64,000 bases of DNA, taken from positions 9,949 through 73,948 of the forward strand of contig DATCFY010000007.1 of the NCBI GenBank assembly GCA_036509255.1, read 5' to 3'. The notes under the pieces were generated by a model. It saw only the letters and a list, made by a program, of their open reading frames with translations, was not told where the DNA came from and searched no databases. Both the position numbers and the translations under genes were made by a program. This stretch comes from RYN-230 sp036509255. GTDB taxonomy: Bacteria; Actinomycetota; Actinomycetes; Streptosporangiales; Streptosporangiaceae. Shown here piece by piece: positions 8,939 to 17,064 of the stretch (within the stretch, counting starts at the first letter, position 1; each line of letters starts with the position of its first letter).

Positions 8939-10258
8939 ATGCGCATGACCGTCATTGGGACCGGGTATCTGGGGGCGGTGCACGCCGCCTGCATGGCGGA
9001 CCTCGGTCACGAGGTCCTTGGCGTGGACACCGACACCCGGAAGATCGCCGCGCTCCAGGAGGGCCGCGCGCCCTTCTTCGAGCCCGGCCTCGAAGAGATC
9101 CTGGTCCGGGCGGTGCAATCCGGAAAGCTCCGCTTCAGCACCTCGCTGCAGGAGGCCGCGGAGTTCGGCGACGCCCACTTCATCTGCGTCGGGACGCCGC
9201 AGCTGCCCGGCGGGACCGGGGCCGATCTGAGCCACATCGAGGCGGTGGTGGACGGTCTGGCCCCGCATCTGACGCGGGACTGCCTTGTGATCGGCAAGTC
9301 CACGGTTCCGGTTGGCACCGCGACCCGGCTGGCCGCCCGGATTGCCGGCCTGGCCCCCGTGGGCGCCGCGGCGGGCCTGGCCTGGAACCCGGAATTTCTC
9401 CGCGAAGGCTTCGCGGTCCAGGACACGGTGCGCCCGGACCGGATCGTGGTGGGCATCACGTCGGAGGCCGCCGACGTGATGCTGCGCGCGGTGTACGCCA
9501 GCGTGCTTGAGCTGGGCACGCCGTACATCACCACGGACCTGGCCACGGCAGAGCTGGTGAAGGTCGCGGCGAACGCCTTCCTGGCGACCAAGATTTCCTT
9601 CATCAACGCGGTAGCGAACGTGTGCGACGCGGCGGGCGCGGACGTGATGACGCTCGCGGACGCTCTCGGGCACGACACCCGCATCGGGCGCCGGTTCCTG
9701 TCCGCTGGCCTCGGCTTCGGCGGGGGCTGCCTGTCCAAGGACATCCGCGCCTTCATGGCCCGCGCCGACGAGCTGGGAGTGGGCGGTTCCCTGCAGTTCC
9801 TCCGCGAGGTAGACGAGATCAACACGGGCCGGCGGACGCTGGCCGTCGAGATGGCCCGCGAGCTGGCCGGCGGGTCCTTTACCGGCCGGAACGTGGCCGT
9901 GCTGGGAGCGGCCTTCAAGCCGGATACCGACGACGTGCGGGACTCACCGGCGCTGCAGGTGGCCCGGGAGATCCAGTCCGAGGGCGCGGTCGTGCGGGTG
10001 CACGATCCGCGGGCCACCTACAACGCGCGCCGTGCCGTGCCGTCCCTGGACTACGTCGAGGAAGCGGTCAAGGCCTGTGAGGCGGCGGATGTGGTGCTGC
10101 ACCTGACCGAATGGCGCGAGTACCGTGAGATCGACCCGGTCGACCTGGCCTCGGTGGTCCGGACCCGGTGCCTGCTCGACGGGCGCAACGTGCTGCCGCT
10201 GGGCCAGTGGCGATCCGCGGGATGGACCGTGCGGTCCCTGGGCGGCGTAGCCCGGTAA
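8939..10258 (+). CDS. ugd: UDP-glucose 6-dehydrogenase
   Basis: Oxidises UDP-glucose to UDP-glucuronate with two NAD+. 439 residues: Rossmann motif GTGYLG at the N-terminus, central helix and substrate region NPEFLREGFAVQD, catalytic cysteine C264 in GFGGGCLSKD, and the C-terminal UDP-binding Rossmann domain with LGAAFKPDTDDVRDSP. The ATG at 8939 has AAGGAG eight bases upstream; an in-frame GTG at 8930 overlaps that site. Downstream and convergent lies a UDP-glucuronate decarboxylase-like gene that would use its product. GDP-mannose dehydrogenase is a less likely alternative. Confidence 0.92.
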   Translation: MRMTVIGTGYLGAVHAACMADLGHEVLGVDTDTRKIAALQEGRAPFFEPGLEEILVRAVQSGKLRFSTSLQEAAEFGDAHFICVGTPQLPGGTGADLSHIEAVVDGLAPHLTRDCLVIGKSTVPVGTATRLAARIAGLAPVGAAAGLAWNPEFLREGFAVQDTVRPDRIVVGITSEAADVMLRAVYASVLELGTPYITTDLATAELVKVAANAFLATKISFINAVANVCDAAGADVMTLADALGHDTRIGRRFLSAGLGFGGGCLSKDIRAFMARADELGVGGSLQFLREVDEINTGRRTLAVEMARELAGGSFTGRNVAVLGAAFKPDTDDVRDSPALQVAREIQSEGAVVRVHDPRATYNARRAVPSLDYVEEAVKACEAADVVLHLTEWREYREIDPVDLASVVRTRCLLDGRNVLPLGQWRSAGWTVRSLGGVAR

Positions 10259-10430
10259 CGGGGGAGCGGGATGCGCCTAACGGCGTCGGCTACCTGCTCT
10301 GCACCAGCCTGAATAACGGCGCGCATGCGCACAATATGGTGCGTTTCAACATCGGCACCTTGGGGCGTTTCCGTGGACTGCCGACCGGGTAGCTCCCTGC
10401 ATTCGCCGGTGGGCGCCGGGCCGTTCTCGG

Positions 10431-10454
10431 GCTGCGGGTGAAGGCACCCGCAGC
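10431..10454. terminator. Bidirectional hairpin between ugd and the decarboxylase gene
   Basis: Perfect 10-bp inverted repeat GCTGCGGGTG / CACCCGCAGC with a four-base loop, placed between two convergent genes. No U-run, as usual in high-GC actinobacteria. Confidence 0.6.
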
Positions 10455-10460
10455 GCCGGC

Positions 10461-11426
10461 TTACCGCGACCGAGCCGCCGACGCCATCCGCACTTCCTCA
10501 GGCCGGGAGCGGAACCACTCGATTGTGCGACGGACGCCGTCCTCGACACTGACCTCCGGCTGCCAGCCCAGCACCTGGCTGGCCCGGGTGATGACCGGGC
10601 AGCGGCGGGTCGGGTCGTCGACCGGCAGCGTCAGGTACTCCACCGGCGAGTCCGAGCCGGTCAGCTGGAGTACCAGCTGCGCGAACTCGGCGACGGTGAA
10701 CTCTTCCGGGTTCCCGAGGTTCACCGGGCCGTGCTCGGCGGAGTCGATCATGCCCACGATGCCGCGGATCAGGTCGTCGACGTAGCAGAAACTCCGGGTC
10801 TGGCTGCCGTCGCCATAAATAGTCAGCGGGTCACCGTTCAGCGCCTGGGTAATGAAGTTCGTGACAATGCGCCCGTCGCGCGCACTCATCCGGGGGCCAT
10901 ACGTGTTGAAGATCCGGATTATGCCAGCATTGACGCCGTGCGTATCCCGGTAGGCCCGGGTCAGCGCCTCGGCGAATCTCTTGGCCTCGTCGTAAACACT
11001 TCTCGGGCCGACTGGGTTGACATTGCCCCAGTATTCCTCGGATTGCGGGTGCACCGTCGGGTCGCCATAGACCTCGCTGGTGGAGGCGAGGACGAAGCGC
11101 GCACCGTGCCGGCGGGCCAGGTGCAGCGAGTTCTCGGTCCCGCGGCTGCCGGCGGCCAGGGTCTCGAGCGGAAGGCGCAGGTACTCCGGCGGCGAAGCCG
11201 GGCTGGCCAGGTGGGCGACGGCGTCGACCGGGCCGGCCACGTCGAAGGCGGAACTGACGTCGGCCTCCACAAACGTGAACTCGGGCCGCCCCGTCAGGTG
11301 GGCGACGTTATCCGCACGTCCGGTGGCCAGGTTGTCGACGCATACGGCGCTGTCACCCCTGGCGATTATCGCGTCACAAAGATGGGATCCGAGGAAACCG
11401 GCGCCACCCGTCACCACGACTCGCAT
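10461..11426 (-). CDS. NAD-dependent UDP-glucuronate decarboxylase-like epimerase (UXS type)
   Basis: Extended short-chain dehydrogenase of 321 residues: TGGAGFLGSHL at the N-terminus, catalytic pattern STSEVYGDP and YDEAK, YGPRM, and GDGSQTRSFCYVDDLI, the combination seen in UXS/ArnA-type enzymes. Predicted to convert UDP-glucuronate to UDP-xylose in the cytosol. It faces ugd, which makes the substrate. ATG at 11426 with GAGGAG nine bases upstream is preferred to the GTG at 11441. A dTDP-glucose dehydratase-type activity cannot be fully excluded. Confidence 0.82.
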   Translation of the reverse strand: MRVVVTGGAGFLGSHLCDAIIARGDSAVCVDNLATGRADNVAHLTGRPEFTFVEADVSSAFDVAGPVDAVAHLASPASPPEYLRLPLETLAAGSRGTENSLHLARRHGARFVLASTSEVYGDPTVHPQSEEYWGNVNPVGPRSVYDEAKRFAEALTRAYRDTHGVNAGIIRIFNTYGPRMSARDGRIVTNFITQALNGDPLTIYGDGSQTRSFCYVDDLIRGIVGMIDSAEHGPVNLGNPEEFTVAEFAQLVLQLTGSDSPVEYLTLPVDDPTRRCPVITRASQVLGWQPEVSVEDGVRRTIEWFRSRPEEVRMASAARSR

Positions 11427-11648
11427 TTCCCTACTCCTCACGAGGATATTGGCCGGGGGGCTCAGCCCATCGTCACGGCTTGCCCGTGCTCACGCGGCAA
11501 CAATCCGCGCCAGGGTAATCCGCGGGTAAATCGCACGGGCAAGGCCAGCGCGAATTATGTTCAGAATGTATCAGTGCCCGGCTGTGCCCCGGACGCTTCA
11601 GGAGCTTATGGCCAGCTTCACCAGGACCGTGACCAGGGTGTTGTCCCG

Positions 11649-12221
11649 TCACTCCGGGGCGGGCGGCACCACGACGATCATCGTCAGCAGGACTGGCCCC
11701 GTCCCGTCGTTCCGGTAGGCGTGCGGCACGCCGCCCGGGAACCGGGCCGACTGCCCGGCCGTCACCTGGTACTGCTCCCCGGCGACCGTCAGCGTCAGGG
11801 TGCCCTCCTCGACCCAGGCCAGTTCCCGGGTGGCGGGCGTGTGCGCGTCCCCGCCGAAGCCCTCGCCAGGCTGGAGCGTCCAGCGCCACAGTTCCGCCGC
11901 CCAGGGCGGGTCCGTCGCCGCGATGATCGTGCCCGTTCCCCCGTCCGGGCCGCGCCAGAGCACCCGGGTCTGGTCGGGCTCGCTGATCCGCACGCTGGAC
12001 TCGCCGGTCACCTCCACCAGTCTGGTCATCGGCACGCCGAATGCGTCGCCGACGCGGGCCAGGGTGCCCAGGTTCGGATTGCCCCGCCCCTGCTCCAGGG
12101 AGACCAGGACCCCCTTGCTCACTCCGGACCGGGCGGCCAGCTGGTCCAGTGACCAGCCGCGCTCGGCCCGCAGTGCCTGGAGGGTCCGGGCCAGCGCGGC
12201 CGGGATGTCGGCAGCAGCCAT
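11649..12221 (-). CDS. XRE-family regulator with C-terminal cupin domain
   Basis: 190 residues: helix-turn-helix at about 8-62 (WSLDQLAARSGVSKGVLVSLE) followed by a cupin-2 domain around 110-180 (LAWVEEGTLTLTVAGEQYQV, FPGGVPHAYRN). Such proteins sense a small ligand in the cupin barrel and repress or activate a neighbouring gene. It is divergent from a DMT-family exporter gene 127 bases away, its probable target, and a perfect palindrome lies between them. Confidence 0.9.
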   Translation of the reverse strand: MAAADIPAALARTLQALRAERGWSLDQLAARSGVSKGVLVSLEQGRGNPNLGTLARVGDAFGVPMTRLVEVTGESSVRISEPDQTRVLWRGPDGGTGTIIAATDPPWAAELWRWTLQPGEGFGGDAHTPATRELAWVEEGTLTLTVAGEQYQVTAGQSARFPGGVPHAYRNDGTGPVLLTMIVVVPPAPE

Positions 12222-12286
12222 TCGTTTATCCGTTCACTTCCGCGCTCAGTATCCGGTTTTGCTCCGCGTACTACGGTCGGTACAGT

Positions 12287-12300
12287 GAACTACGTAGTTC
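12287..12300. promoter_or_regulatory. Candidate operator palindrome GAACTACGTAGTTC
   Basis: A perfect 14-bp palindrome in the 127-base divergent region between the XRE-cupin regulator and the DMT transporter, and AT-rich relative to its surroundings. Placement suggests it is the site bound by the regulator. Inference only. Confidence 0.5.
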
Positions 12301-12348
12301 GCTAAACCGACCGGCCTCCGGGGCCGGCCCGCCCGACCGGGAGCCATC

Positions 12349-13194
12349 GTGACCATACTCTTCGCCCTGGCGGCGGCCGCGCTCTACGGCAGCGCCGACT
12401 TCCTCGGCGGTGCGGTCTCGCGGCGTACCCATGTCCTCTCCGTGCTCGTGGTCTCGGCCCCCGCGGGGGCCGCCCTGCTGCTAGGCGTGGCCCTGGCCGC
12501 GGGCGGCCCGGTCGCCACGGCGGGGCTGCCCTGGGCCGCGGCCGCCGGCGTGGCGGGGGGCGCCGGGCTCATCTTGTTCTATGCGGGGCTCGCCGCCGGG
12601 CCGATGCGGGTCGTGGCCCCGGTGTCCGCGCTGGTGTCCACCGTGCTCCCGGTCGGCGCGGCGATCGCGGCCGGGGAGCGGCCCGGGCCGCTGGTGTACC
12701 TCGGCGGCGGTGTGTGCCTGGCCGCCACCGTACTGGTGAGCTCGGAAGGTATCGGCCGCGGCCAGCCCGCGTCCCCTCCGCGGGCGCGCGGTCTCCTGCT
12801 CGGCGTCGGTGCCGGCCTGGCCTTCGGCCTGTTCTTCCTCTTTCTCCGGTACGCGGGGGCCTCGGGCGTGCTCTGGCCCAGCGCCGTGGCCCGGATCACC
12901 GGGGCCATGGTCGTCACCGGGGCGGTGGCCTGGCTGGGCGGCGTGGCCTGGCGGGCGGTCAGCCCCTGGCTGCTGGCCGCGGCGGTCGCCTCCGGGCTGC
13001 TCGACGCGGCAGCCAACGTCTGCTACGTGGCCGCCACCCGGGACGGGCTGTTCGGCATCGCGGTGGTGCTGACCTCGCTGTACCCGGGGGCCACCGTGCT
13101 GCTGGCCCGGGTCGTGCTGGGGGAGCGGCTGCGGCTGCCGCAGCTGGCCGGGCTGCTGCTGGCGCTGGCCGGCATCGCGCTCGTCAGCGTGTGA
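12349..13194 (+). CDS. EamA/DMT-family membrane exporter
   Basis: 281 residues almost entirely hydrophobic, with about ten predicted helices in two halves (first ending near LAATVLVSS, second starting LLLGVGAGLAFGLFF), the EamA duplicated layout. Likely exports a small metabolite or amino acid across the membrane. GTG start with GGGAG seven bases upstream. Divergent XRE-cupin regulator upstream is the likely controller. Substrate unknown. Confidence 0.87.
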   Translation: MTILFALAAAALYGSADFLGGAVSRRTHVLSVLVVSAPAGAALLLGVALAAGGPVATAGLPWAAAAGVAGGAGLILFYAGLAAGPMRVVAPVSALVSTVLPVGAAIAAGERPGPLVYLGGGVCLAATVLVSSEGIGRGQPASPPRARGLLLGVGAGLAFGLFFLFLRYAGASGVLWPSAVARITGAMVVTGAVAWLGGVAWRAVSPWLLAAAVASGLLDAAANVCYVAATRDGLFGIAVVLTSLYPGATVLLARVVLGERLRLPQLAGLLLALAGIALVSV

Positions 13195-13196
13195 CT

Positions 13197-13255
13197 GGTG
13201 CAGTGCGGCAGGTGCAGTGCGGGCCGGTGCAGTGCGGGCAGGTGCAGCGCCCGGG
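13197..13255. repeat. Short tandem repeat, about four units of GGTGCAGTGCGGGCA
   Basis: Units of 14-15 bases beginning GGTGCAG start at 13197, 13211, 13226 and 13241; the last is diverged. It starts at the stop codon of the DMT gene and ends before the strong hairpin. Probably slippage-derived spacer. Confidence 0.7.
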
Positions 13256-13270
13256 CCACCGCCGTCAGAC

Positions 13271-13316
13271 TCGTGCTGCCGGACGCTCCGGTCTGCCGGA
13301 GCGTCCGGCAGCACGA
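13271..13316. terminator. Strong bidirectional terminator hairpin
   Basis: A perfect 21-bp inverted repeat with a four-base TCTG loop: the left arm (13271-13291) begins TCGTGCTGCCGGACG and the right arm (13296-13316) is its exact complement. It sits between the convergent DMT and PH-domain genes. Confidence 0.85.
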
Positions 13317-13351
13317 ACCCCGGGGAAGGGGGGATAGCTCTGCTGGGCGAC

Positions 13352-14017
13352 TCAGTCGTCGCCGAAGTCTCTATTCTCCGCGACGAGGGCGTCCGAGGAC
13401 ACCGTCTTCCGTCCCTTGCACATGGGGCAGAGGTAGGTGGTCTCCTCGCCATCCTCGTTCTGCTGGATGAGCACGCCCTGGCCGTCGCACTGCGGGCAGG
13501 GGATCTTCTCGGCCGGGAAGATCAGGGCGCAGATCTCGAGGTAGAGCTGCTCCGGGTAGGGCACGTGATCGATGTTGCGCAGGGCCTGGTCCTGGCCGGC
13601 CGACTCCAGGATGAACTCCCCGAAGCCCAGCATCCGGCCGAGGGTGGACCGCTGGAAGCTCATGTCCGTGACCTTGACCAGCGGCATCATCGCGACCTTG
13701 CGGGTGAAGACCCCGCTGGCCTGGAGCATCCGGTCCGACGTCACCACGAAGTAGTCCTCGGACCACTCCCAGGTCTTGAGGGCCAGGTAGAGCAGCAGCG
13801 AGACGACCACCAGCACCAGGACGATGATGCCGTCGTGCGAGTGCCGCAGCACCGTGGTGCCCAGCACCAGGGCGATAAGTACCCCGGCCAGCGCGATCGC
13901 GATCGGGCCGATGAGCACCGCAGGGTGCTTGCGGACCGTGATGACCTGGTGCTCGTGTGGCAGCAGGTACTTGTTGACCGCGGCCGGCCCCGCGTTGCGC
14001 GCGGTGATCAACCTCAT
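13352..14017 (-). CDS. PH-domain membrane protein with C-terminal CxxC zinc-ribbon-like tail
   Basis: 221 residues. Two membrane helices at about 35-55 and 62-80, then a bacterial PH (bPH2-like) domain with WEWSEDYFVVTSDRMLQASGVFTRK and PLVKVTDMSFQRS. The tail has two CxxC pairs, CPQCDGQG and CPMCKGRK, DnaJ-like, likely to bind zinc. Function unknown; probably a cytosol-facing membrane scaffold. Eight bases downstream of a 50-residue membrane microprotein gene, forming an operon. Confidence 0.85.
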   Translation of the reverse strand: MRLITARNAGPAAVNKYLLPHEHQVITVRKHPAVLIGPIAIALAGVLIALVLGTTVLRHSHDGIIVLVLVVVSLLLYLALKTWEWSEDYFVVTSDRMLQASGVFTRKVAMMPLVKVTDMSFQRSTLGRMLGFGEFILESAGQDQALRNIDHVPYPEQLYLEICALIFPAEKIPCPQCDGQGVLIQQNEDGEETTYLCPMCKGRKTVSSDALVAENRDFGDD

Positions 14018-14024
14018 CTCTGGC

Positions 14025-14177
14025 TCACAGCGAGTTCACGAACGTGGCCAGGGAATTGCCGGCCTCCCTGAGAAGATTTAGCAGGCCATGGATGACATTC
14101 GCTGCCCCGGTCGGCTGCGTGATGAGGTAAAAGGCTAGAAAGATGACGATCGCCCAGGTGATGATCTTCTTCAGCAT
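14025..14177 (-). CDS. 50-residue single-helix membrane microprotein
   Basis: Translates as a basic start MLKKIITW, a hydrophobic helix (AIVIFLAFYLIT), then an amphipathic segment NVIHGLLNLLREAGNSLATF. GGAG lies six bases before the ATG, and the stop is eight bases before the PH-domain gene, so the two are very probably co-transcribed. No family named with certainty. It may be a small partner of the PH-domain protein. Confidence 0.7.
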   Translation of the reverse strand: MLKKIITWAIVIFLAFYLITQPTGAANVIHGLLNLLREAGNSLATFVNSL

Positions 14178-14253
14178 GATCAGCTCCGCGGTCGCCGGCT
14201 GCGTCAGCCAGTTAGCTTAGTTTAGCCCAGTGTAATTGCTTTACCAAGACTAC

Positions 14254-14303
14254 CGATTGCAGGCAGCCACCGTACCTTCGATTGCAGGCAGCTACCGTAC
14301 CTT
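14254..14303. repeat. 25-bp direct repeat, two adjacent units
   Basis: Units at 14254-14278 and 14279-14303 both begin CGATTGCAGGCAGC and end ACCGTACCTT, differing at a single base. Adjacent direct repeats upstream of two operons suggest a paired regulator site, or a recent duplication. Confidence 0.8.
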
Positions 14304-14403
14304 GATCCCCCGCCCGGACGAACATCACGCGCCGCCCAGGCTGGAAAATTGGCAAGTTCCCGTCCTGTAGGTCCCGCGTCCGCACGGTCGTAACAATAGG
14401 TGC

Positions 14404-14432
14404 ACATCTCACTGCCTTAGGTAGTGAGATGT
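14404..14432. promoter_or_regulatory. Palindrome ACATCTCACT / AGTGAGATGT
   Basis: A perfect 10-bp inverted repeat, extended by a G-T wobble and two further G-C pairs to a 13-bp stem with a three-base loop. It is 102 bases before the start of the tadA-associated gene. Could be an operator or an RNA hairpin in the leader. Confidence 0.55.
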
Positions 14433-14534
14433 CCCCGGGGCCGGCCGGCCCCGGGCGAGCCTGGGGATTGGCATACGGGCGCCCCGCCGATCTGAGACCA
14501 TTCCTTGCTGGACGACAGCCCTGGTGAGGTGGCG

Positions 14535-15026
14535 ATGACGGATGTGAATGGCGGCAACGTCGCCGTGATCGTCTACCGGGAGGATGAGGCCTGGGACACC
14601 GAAGTCCTGCCGGTCGCCCTCACCGAGGATCTGAAGGGCCTGATCCATGCGCTCCGGCAGCAGCCGAGCCTGGGCGGCACGATTGGGCTGGTCGCGGTCG
14701 GGGATGACTTCTTCGTGGCGCTGCGCGTGCTCGGCGGCGAGGTCTCGGTGTTCTTGTCCGACCTGACGGCCTCCGTGGACTGGCCGCTGGCCCGCCAGGT
14801 GCTTGAGTACCTCGAGATCCCGGTCCCCGGCGACGACGACCTGGACCAGGTGCTGCCCGCAGGCGAGATGTCGATCTTCGCCGACCTCGGGGTAGACGAG
14901 ATGGATCTCGGGGCGCTGTCCGGTGACCTGGACCTGTTCCCCGACGAGGCACTGGCCAGCATCGCCCGCCGCCTCGGCTTCGGCCAGGCACTGGACCGTG
15001 CGCTGGATGCCGCGCTCGGCCCGTGA
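14535..15026 (+). CDS. tRNA adenosine deaminase-associated protein
   Basis: 163 residues, acidic, with GNVAVIVYREDEAWDTEVLP near the start and GGTIGLVAVGDDFFVALRV, the pattern of the actinobacterial family that always precedes tadA. Its biochemical role is unknown; genomic linkage suggests it assists tRNA wobble editing. The ATG at 14535 follows GAGGT; an in-frame TTG at 14505 is less likely. tadA starts 57 bases downstream. Confidence 0.87.
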   Translation: MTDVNGGNVAVIVYREDEAWDTEVLPVALTEDLKGLIHALRQQPSLGGTIGLVAVGDDFFVALRVLGGEVSVFLSDLTASVDWPLARQVLEYLEIPVPGDDDLDQVLPAGEMSIFADLGVDEMDLGALSGDLDLFPDEALASIARRLGFGQALDRALDAALGP

Positions 15027-15083
15027 GGCGGGCCCCGTGAGGCAACTACATGAAGCAGGCCCCGTGAGATCCAGGCCTGCGTC

Positions 15084-15563
15084 ATGATCAGCGGCTACGC
15101 AGCCTCCTTCGAGCCCGCCATGCGCGCCGCGCTCGCGGAGGCCTCGGCGGCGCTGGCCGGGGAACCTCCCGAGGTCCCCGTGGGCGCGGTGGTGCTGGAC
15201 GCGGCGGGAACGGTCATCGGCCGGGGGCACAACCGGCGAGAGGCCGATACCGATCCCACGGCGCACGCCGAGATCGTGGCGATCCGCGCGGCAGCGGCCG
15301 CAGCCGCCGACTGGCGGCTGGCGGGCTGCACCCTGGTCGTCACCCTGGAACCGTGCACCATGTGCGCGGGGGCAATCTCCGCGGCGCGGATGGCGCGCCT
15401 GGTCTACGGCGCGGCGGACCCGCGAGCCGGCGCGGCCGGCTCGCTGTGGGACGTGCTCCGCGACCGGAGGCTGGACCAGCAGACCGAGGTCATCCCTGGT
15501 GTGCTGGAGGGCGAGTGCGGCCGCCTGCTCCGGGAGTTCTTCGCCAGCCGCAGGCACCGGTGA
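15084..15563 (+). CDS. tadA: tRNA(adenosine-34) deaminase
   Basis: Deaminates the wobble adenosine of tRNA-Arg(ACG) to inosine. 159 residues with zinc ligands H61 in HAEIVAI, C91 and C94 in PCTMCAGAI, and the proton-shuttle E63. Length and motifs match bacterial TadA. Two genes, the associated protein and tadA, form an operon that ends shortly before tRNA-Ser(CGA). Confidence 0.95.
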   Translation: MISGYAASFEPAMRAALAEASAALAGEPPEVPVGAVVLDAAGTVIGRGHNRREADTDPTAHAEIVAIRAAAAAAADWRLAGCTLVVTLEPCTMCAGAISAARMARLVYGAADPRAGAAGSLWDVLRDRRLDQQTEVIPGVLEGECGRLLREFFASRRHR

Positions 15564-15627
15564 CAAGAGTGTTGCGGCTGGCCCCGGCCCGGACCAGCGG
15601 CCCGTCGCTTCGGGTAGGCTCAGCGGC

Positions 15628-15714
15628 GGTGGAGTCGCCTAGTGGCCGAGGGCGCACGCCTCGAAAGCGTGTGAGGGGGCAACCCCTCCGTGGGTTCAAA
15701 TCCCACCTCCACCG
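15628..15714 (+). tRNA. tRNA-Ser(CGA)
   Basis: 87-nt class II tRNA: acceptor GGTGGAG/CTCCACC, anticodon CGA in CCTCGAAAG, long variable arm, T-arm GTGGGTTCAAATCCCAC. Reads UCG. CCA is not encoded. Confidence 0.95.
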
Positions 15715-15819
15715 CCCATACGGACCGCCAAGGCCCGCCTCAGCGCGCCGTGGCGCTCCACATCCGTGCATCGCCGGCCTGACTTGTGGTCGGCGGTCCG
15801 CCCAGGCCGAGGGGATGGA

Positions 15820-17064
15820 GTGCTAGAGCCGCAAAGCACCGCGCTGTTCATCCTGCTCATGGTGGTGTTCTGCGCACTGGTCTGCTGGATGGCTCTGGCC
15901 CGGCAGATGGTTTTCCGCGTGTTCGCGGCCTGCCTGGCCTTTGTCCCCGCGATGCTGTTCGGGGTGGCCGCCGTCAACAAGTACTACGACTACTACCAGA
16001 CCTGGGGCGCGGTCGCCGCGGACGTGGGCGGCCAGAGTCAGGTGGCCACGGCGACCAGCGTGAACCAGGCGTCGGCCACGCAGGTCAGCGCGATCCTGGG
16101 CAGCCGGGTGAATCTCCGCGACGCCGCCGTTCACGGGCAGACGATCCGGCTCACCGTCACGGGGAAGTCCAGCCACCTGCACCGGACTGTCTTCGTCTAC
16201 CTGCCGCCGCAGTATTTCCGCGCGGCCTTCAGCCACTACCGGTTCCCGGTCATCGAGTTGCTGCCCGGGTTCCCCGGCAGCCCCGCAGACTGGATCAACG
16301 TGGTCGGCATCACCGCGGCGTACAGCACGCTGCTGACCGGTGGGGCGGCCGTGAAGCCCGCGGTGCTGGTGATGCCGGACTCCAACGGGGGCCGGCGGAT
16401 CTCGCTGCAGTGCCTGAACGTGCGGCACGGACCGCAGGACGCCACCTTCCTGGCCCAGGACCTGCCGGTGTACCTGGCGCACATCCTCCGGGTGCAGCCG
16501 CAGGGTCCGGCCTGGGGCATCGCGGGCTACTCCGAGGGCGGCTACTGCACCGCCAACCTGGCCCTGGTGTACCGGCTGCGGTACGGCGCGGCGGGCGTGA
16601 TGAGCGGCTACTTCGCCCCGAGCGATGACCAGCTGGGTAACCCGGTCCACACGGTCAACCCGTTCGGCAAGGACCTGCACATGCGCCGGACGAACACTCC
16701 CCGGCTGCGGATCGCCCGGCTCCCGGTGAGCGCCTCCATCCCCAGGTTCTGGCTCGGCGTCGGGGGCGAGGACGTCGCGGGGCTCCGCGCGGCACGGCAC
16801 TTCCAGCGGCTCGTCCTGGCCCGGCAGCCGGGAGTGCAGCTGATGGTGGTGCCGGGCGGCGGGCACACCATGGCCACCTGGCGGGCCCTGGTGCCCTCGC
16901 TGCTGGAGTGGATGACGCCGCTGCTGAGCACGGCGGCACAGCATCCCACCCCGGCGAGCCAGGTCGGCAAGCCGCACGTGTCGCGCAAGCACCGGCACCA
17001 CCGGGCCCGGATCAGCCAGGCCGCGCGCAGCTCAGTCCGTGATACTGCTACCCCGCCTGCGTGA
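15820..17064 (+). CDS. Membrane-anchored alpha/beta hydrolase (antigen 85-like esterase)
   Basis: 414 residues: two N-terminal membrane helices (ALFILLMVVFCALVCWMALA and VFAACLAFVPAMLFGVAAV), a linker, then an extracytoplasmic alpha/beta-hydrolase domain with FVYLPPQYF, the nucleophile elbow GYSEGG and a late histidine in GGGHTMATW. Similar to the esterase D/mycolyltransferase family. A basic His-rich tail (KHRHHRARI) ends it. GTG at 15820 has GAGGGG five bases upstream. The 3' end overlaps the convergent next gene by 33 bases. Confidence 0.8.
   Translation: MLEPQSTALFILLMVVFCALVCWMALARQMVFRVFAACLAFVPAMLFGVAAVNKYYDYYQTWGAVAADVGGQSQVATATSVNQASATQVSAILGSRVNLRDAAVHGQTIRLTVTGKSSHLHRTVFVYLPPQYFRAAFSHYRFPVIELLPGFPGSPADWINVVGITAAYSTLLTGGAAVKPAVLVMPDSNGGRRISLQCLNVRHGPQDATFLAQDLPVYLAHILRVQPQGPAWGIAGYSEGGYCTANLALVYRLRYGAAGVMSGYFAPSDDQLGNPVHTVNPFGKDLHMRRTNTPRLRIARLPVSASIPRFWLGVGGEDVAGLRAARHFQRLVLARQPGVQLMVVPGGGHTMATWRALVPSLLEWMTPLLSTAAQHPTPASQVGKPHVSRKHRHHRARISQAARSSVRDTATPPA

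Larger units (their letters stand above)
14178..14534. other. Divergent regulatory gap with a tandem repeat and a palindrome
   Basis: This 357-base region separates the microprotein/PH operon (minus) from the tadA operon (plus). It is AT-richer than its surroundings and holds the 25-bp tandem repeat at 14254-14303 and the hairpin-forming palindrome at 14404-14432. No gene seen. Confidence 0.6.

Noticed and set aside
10731..12152. Plus-strand frame of 473 codons opposite the decarboxylase-like and XRE-cupin genes
   Set aside because: Antisense shadow; the two minus-strand genes have full family motifs.
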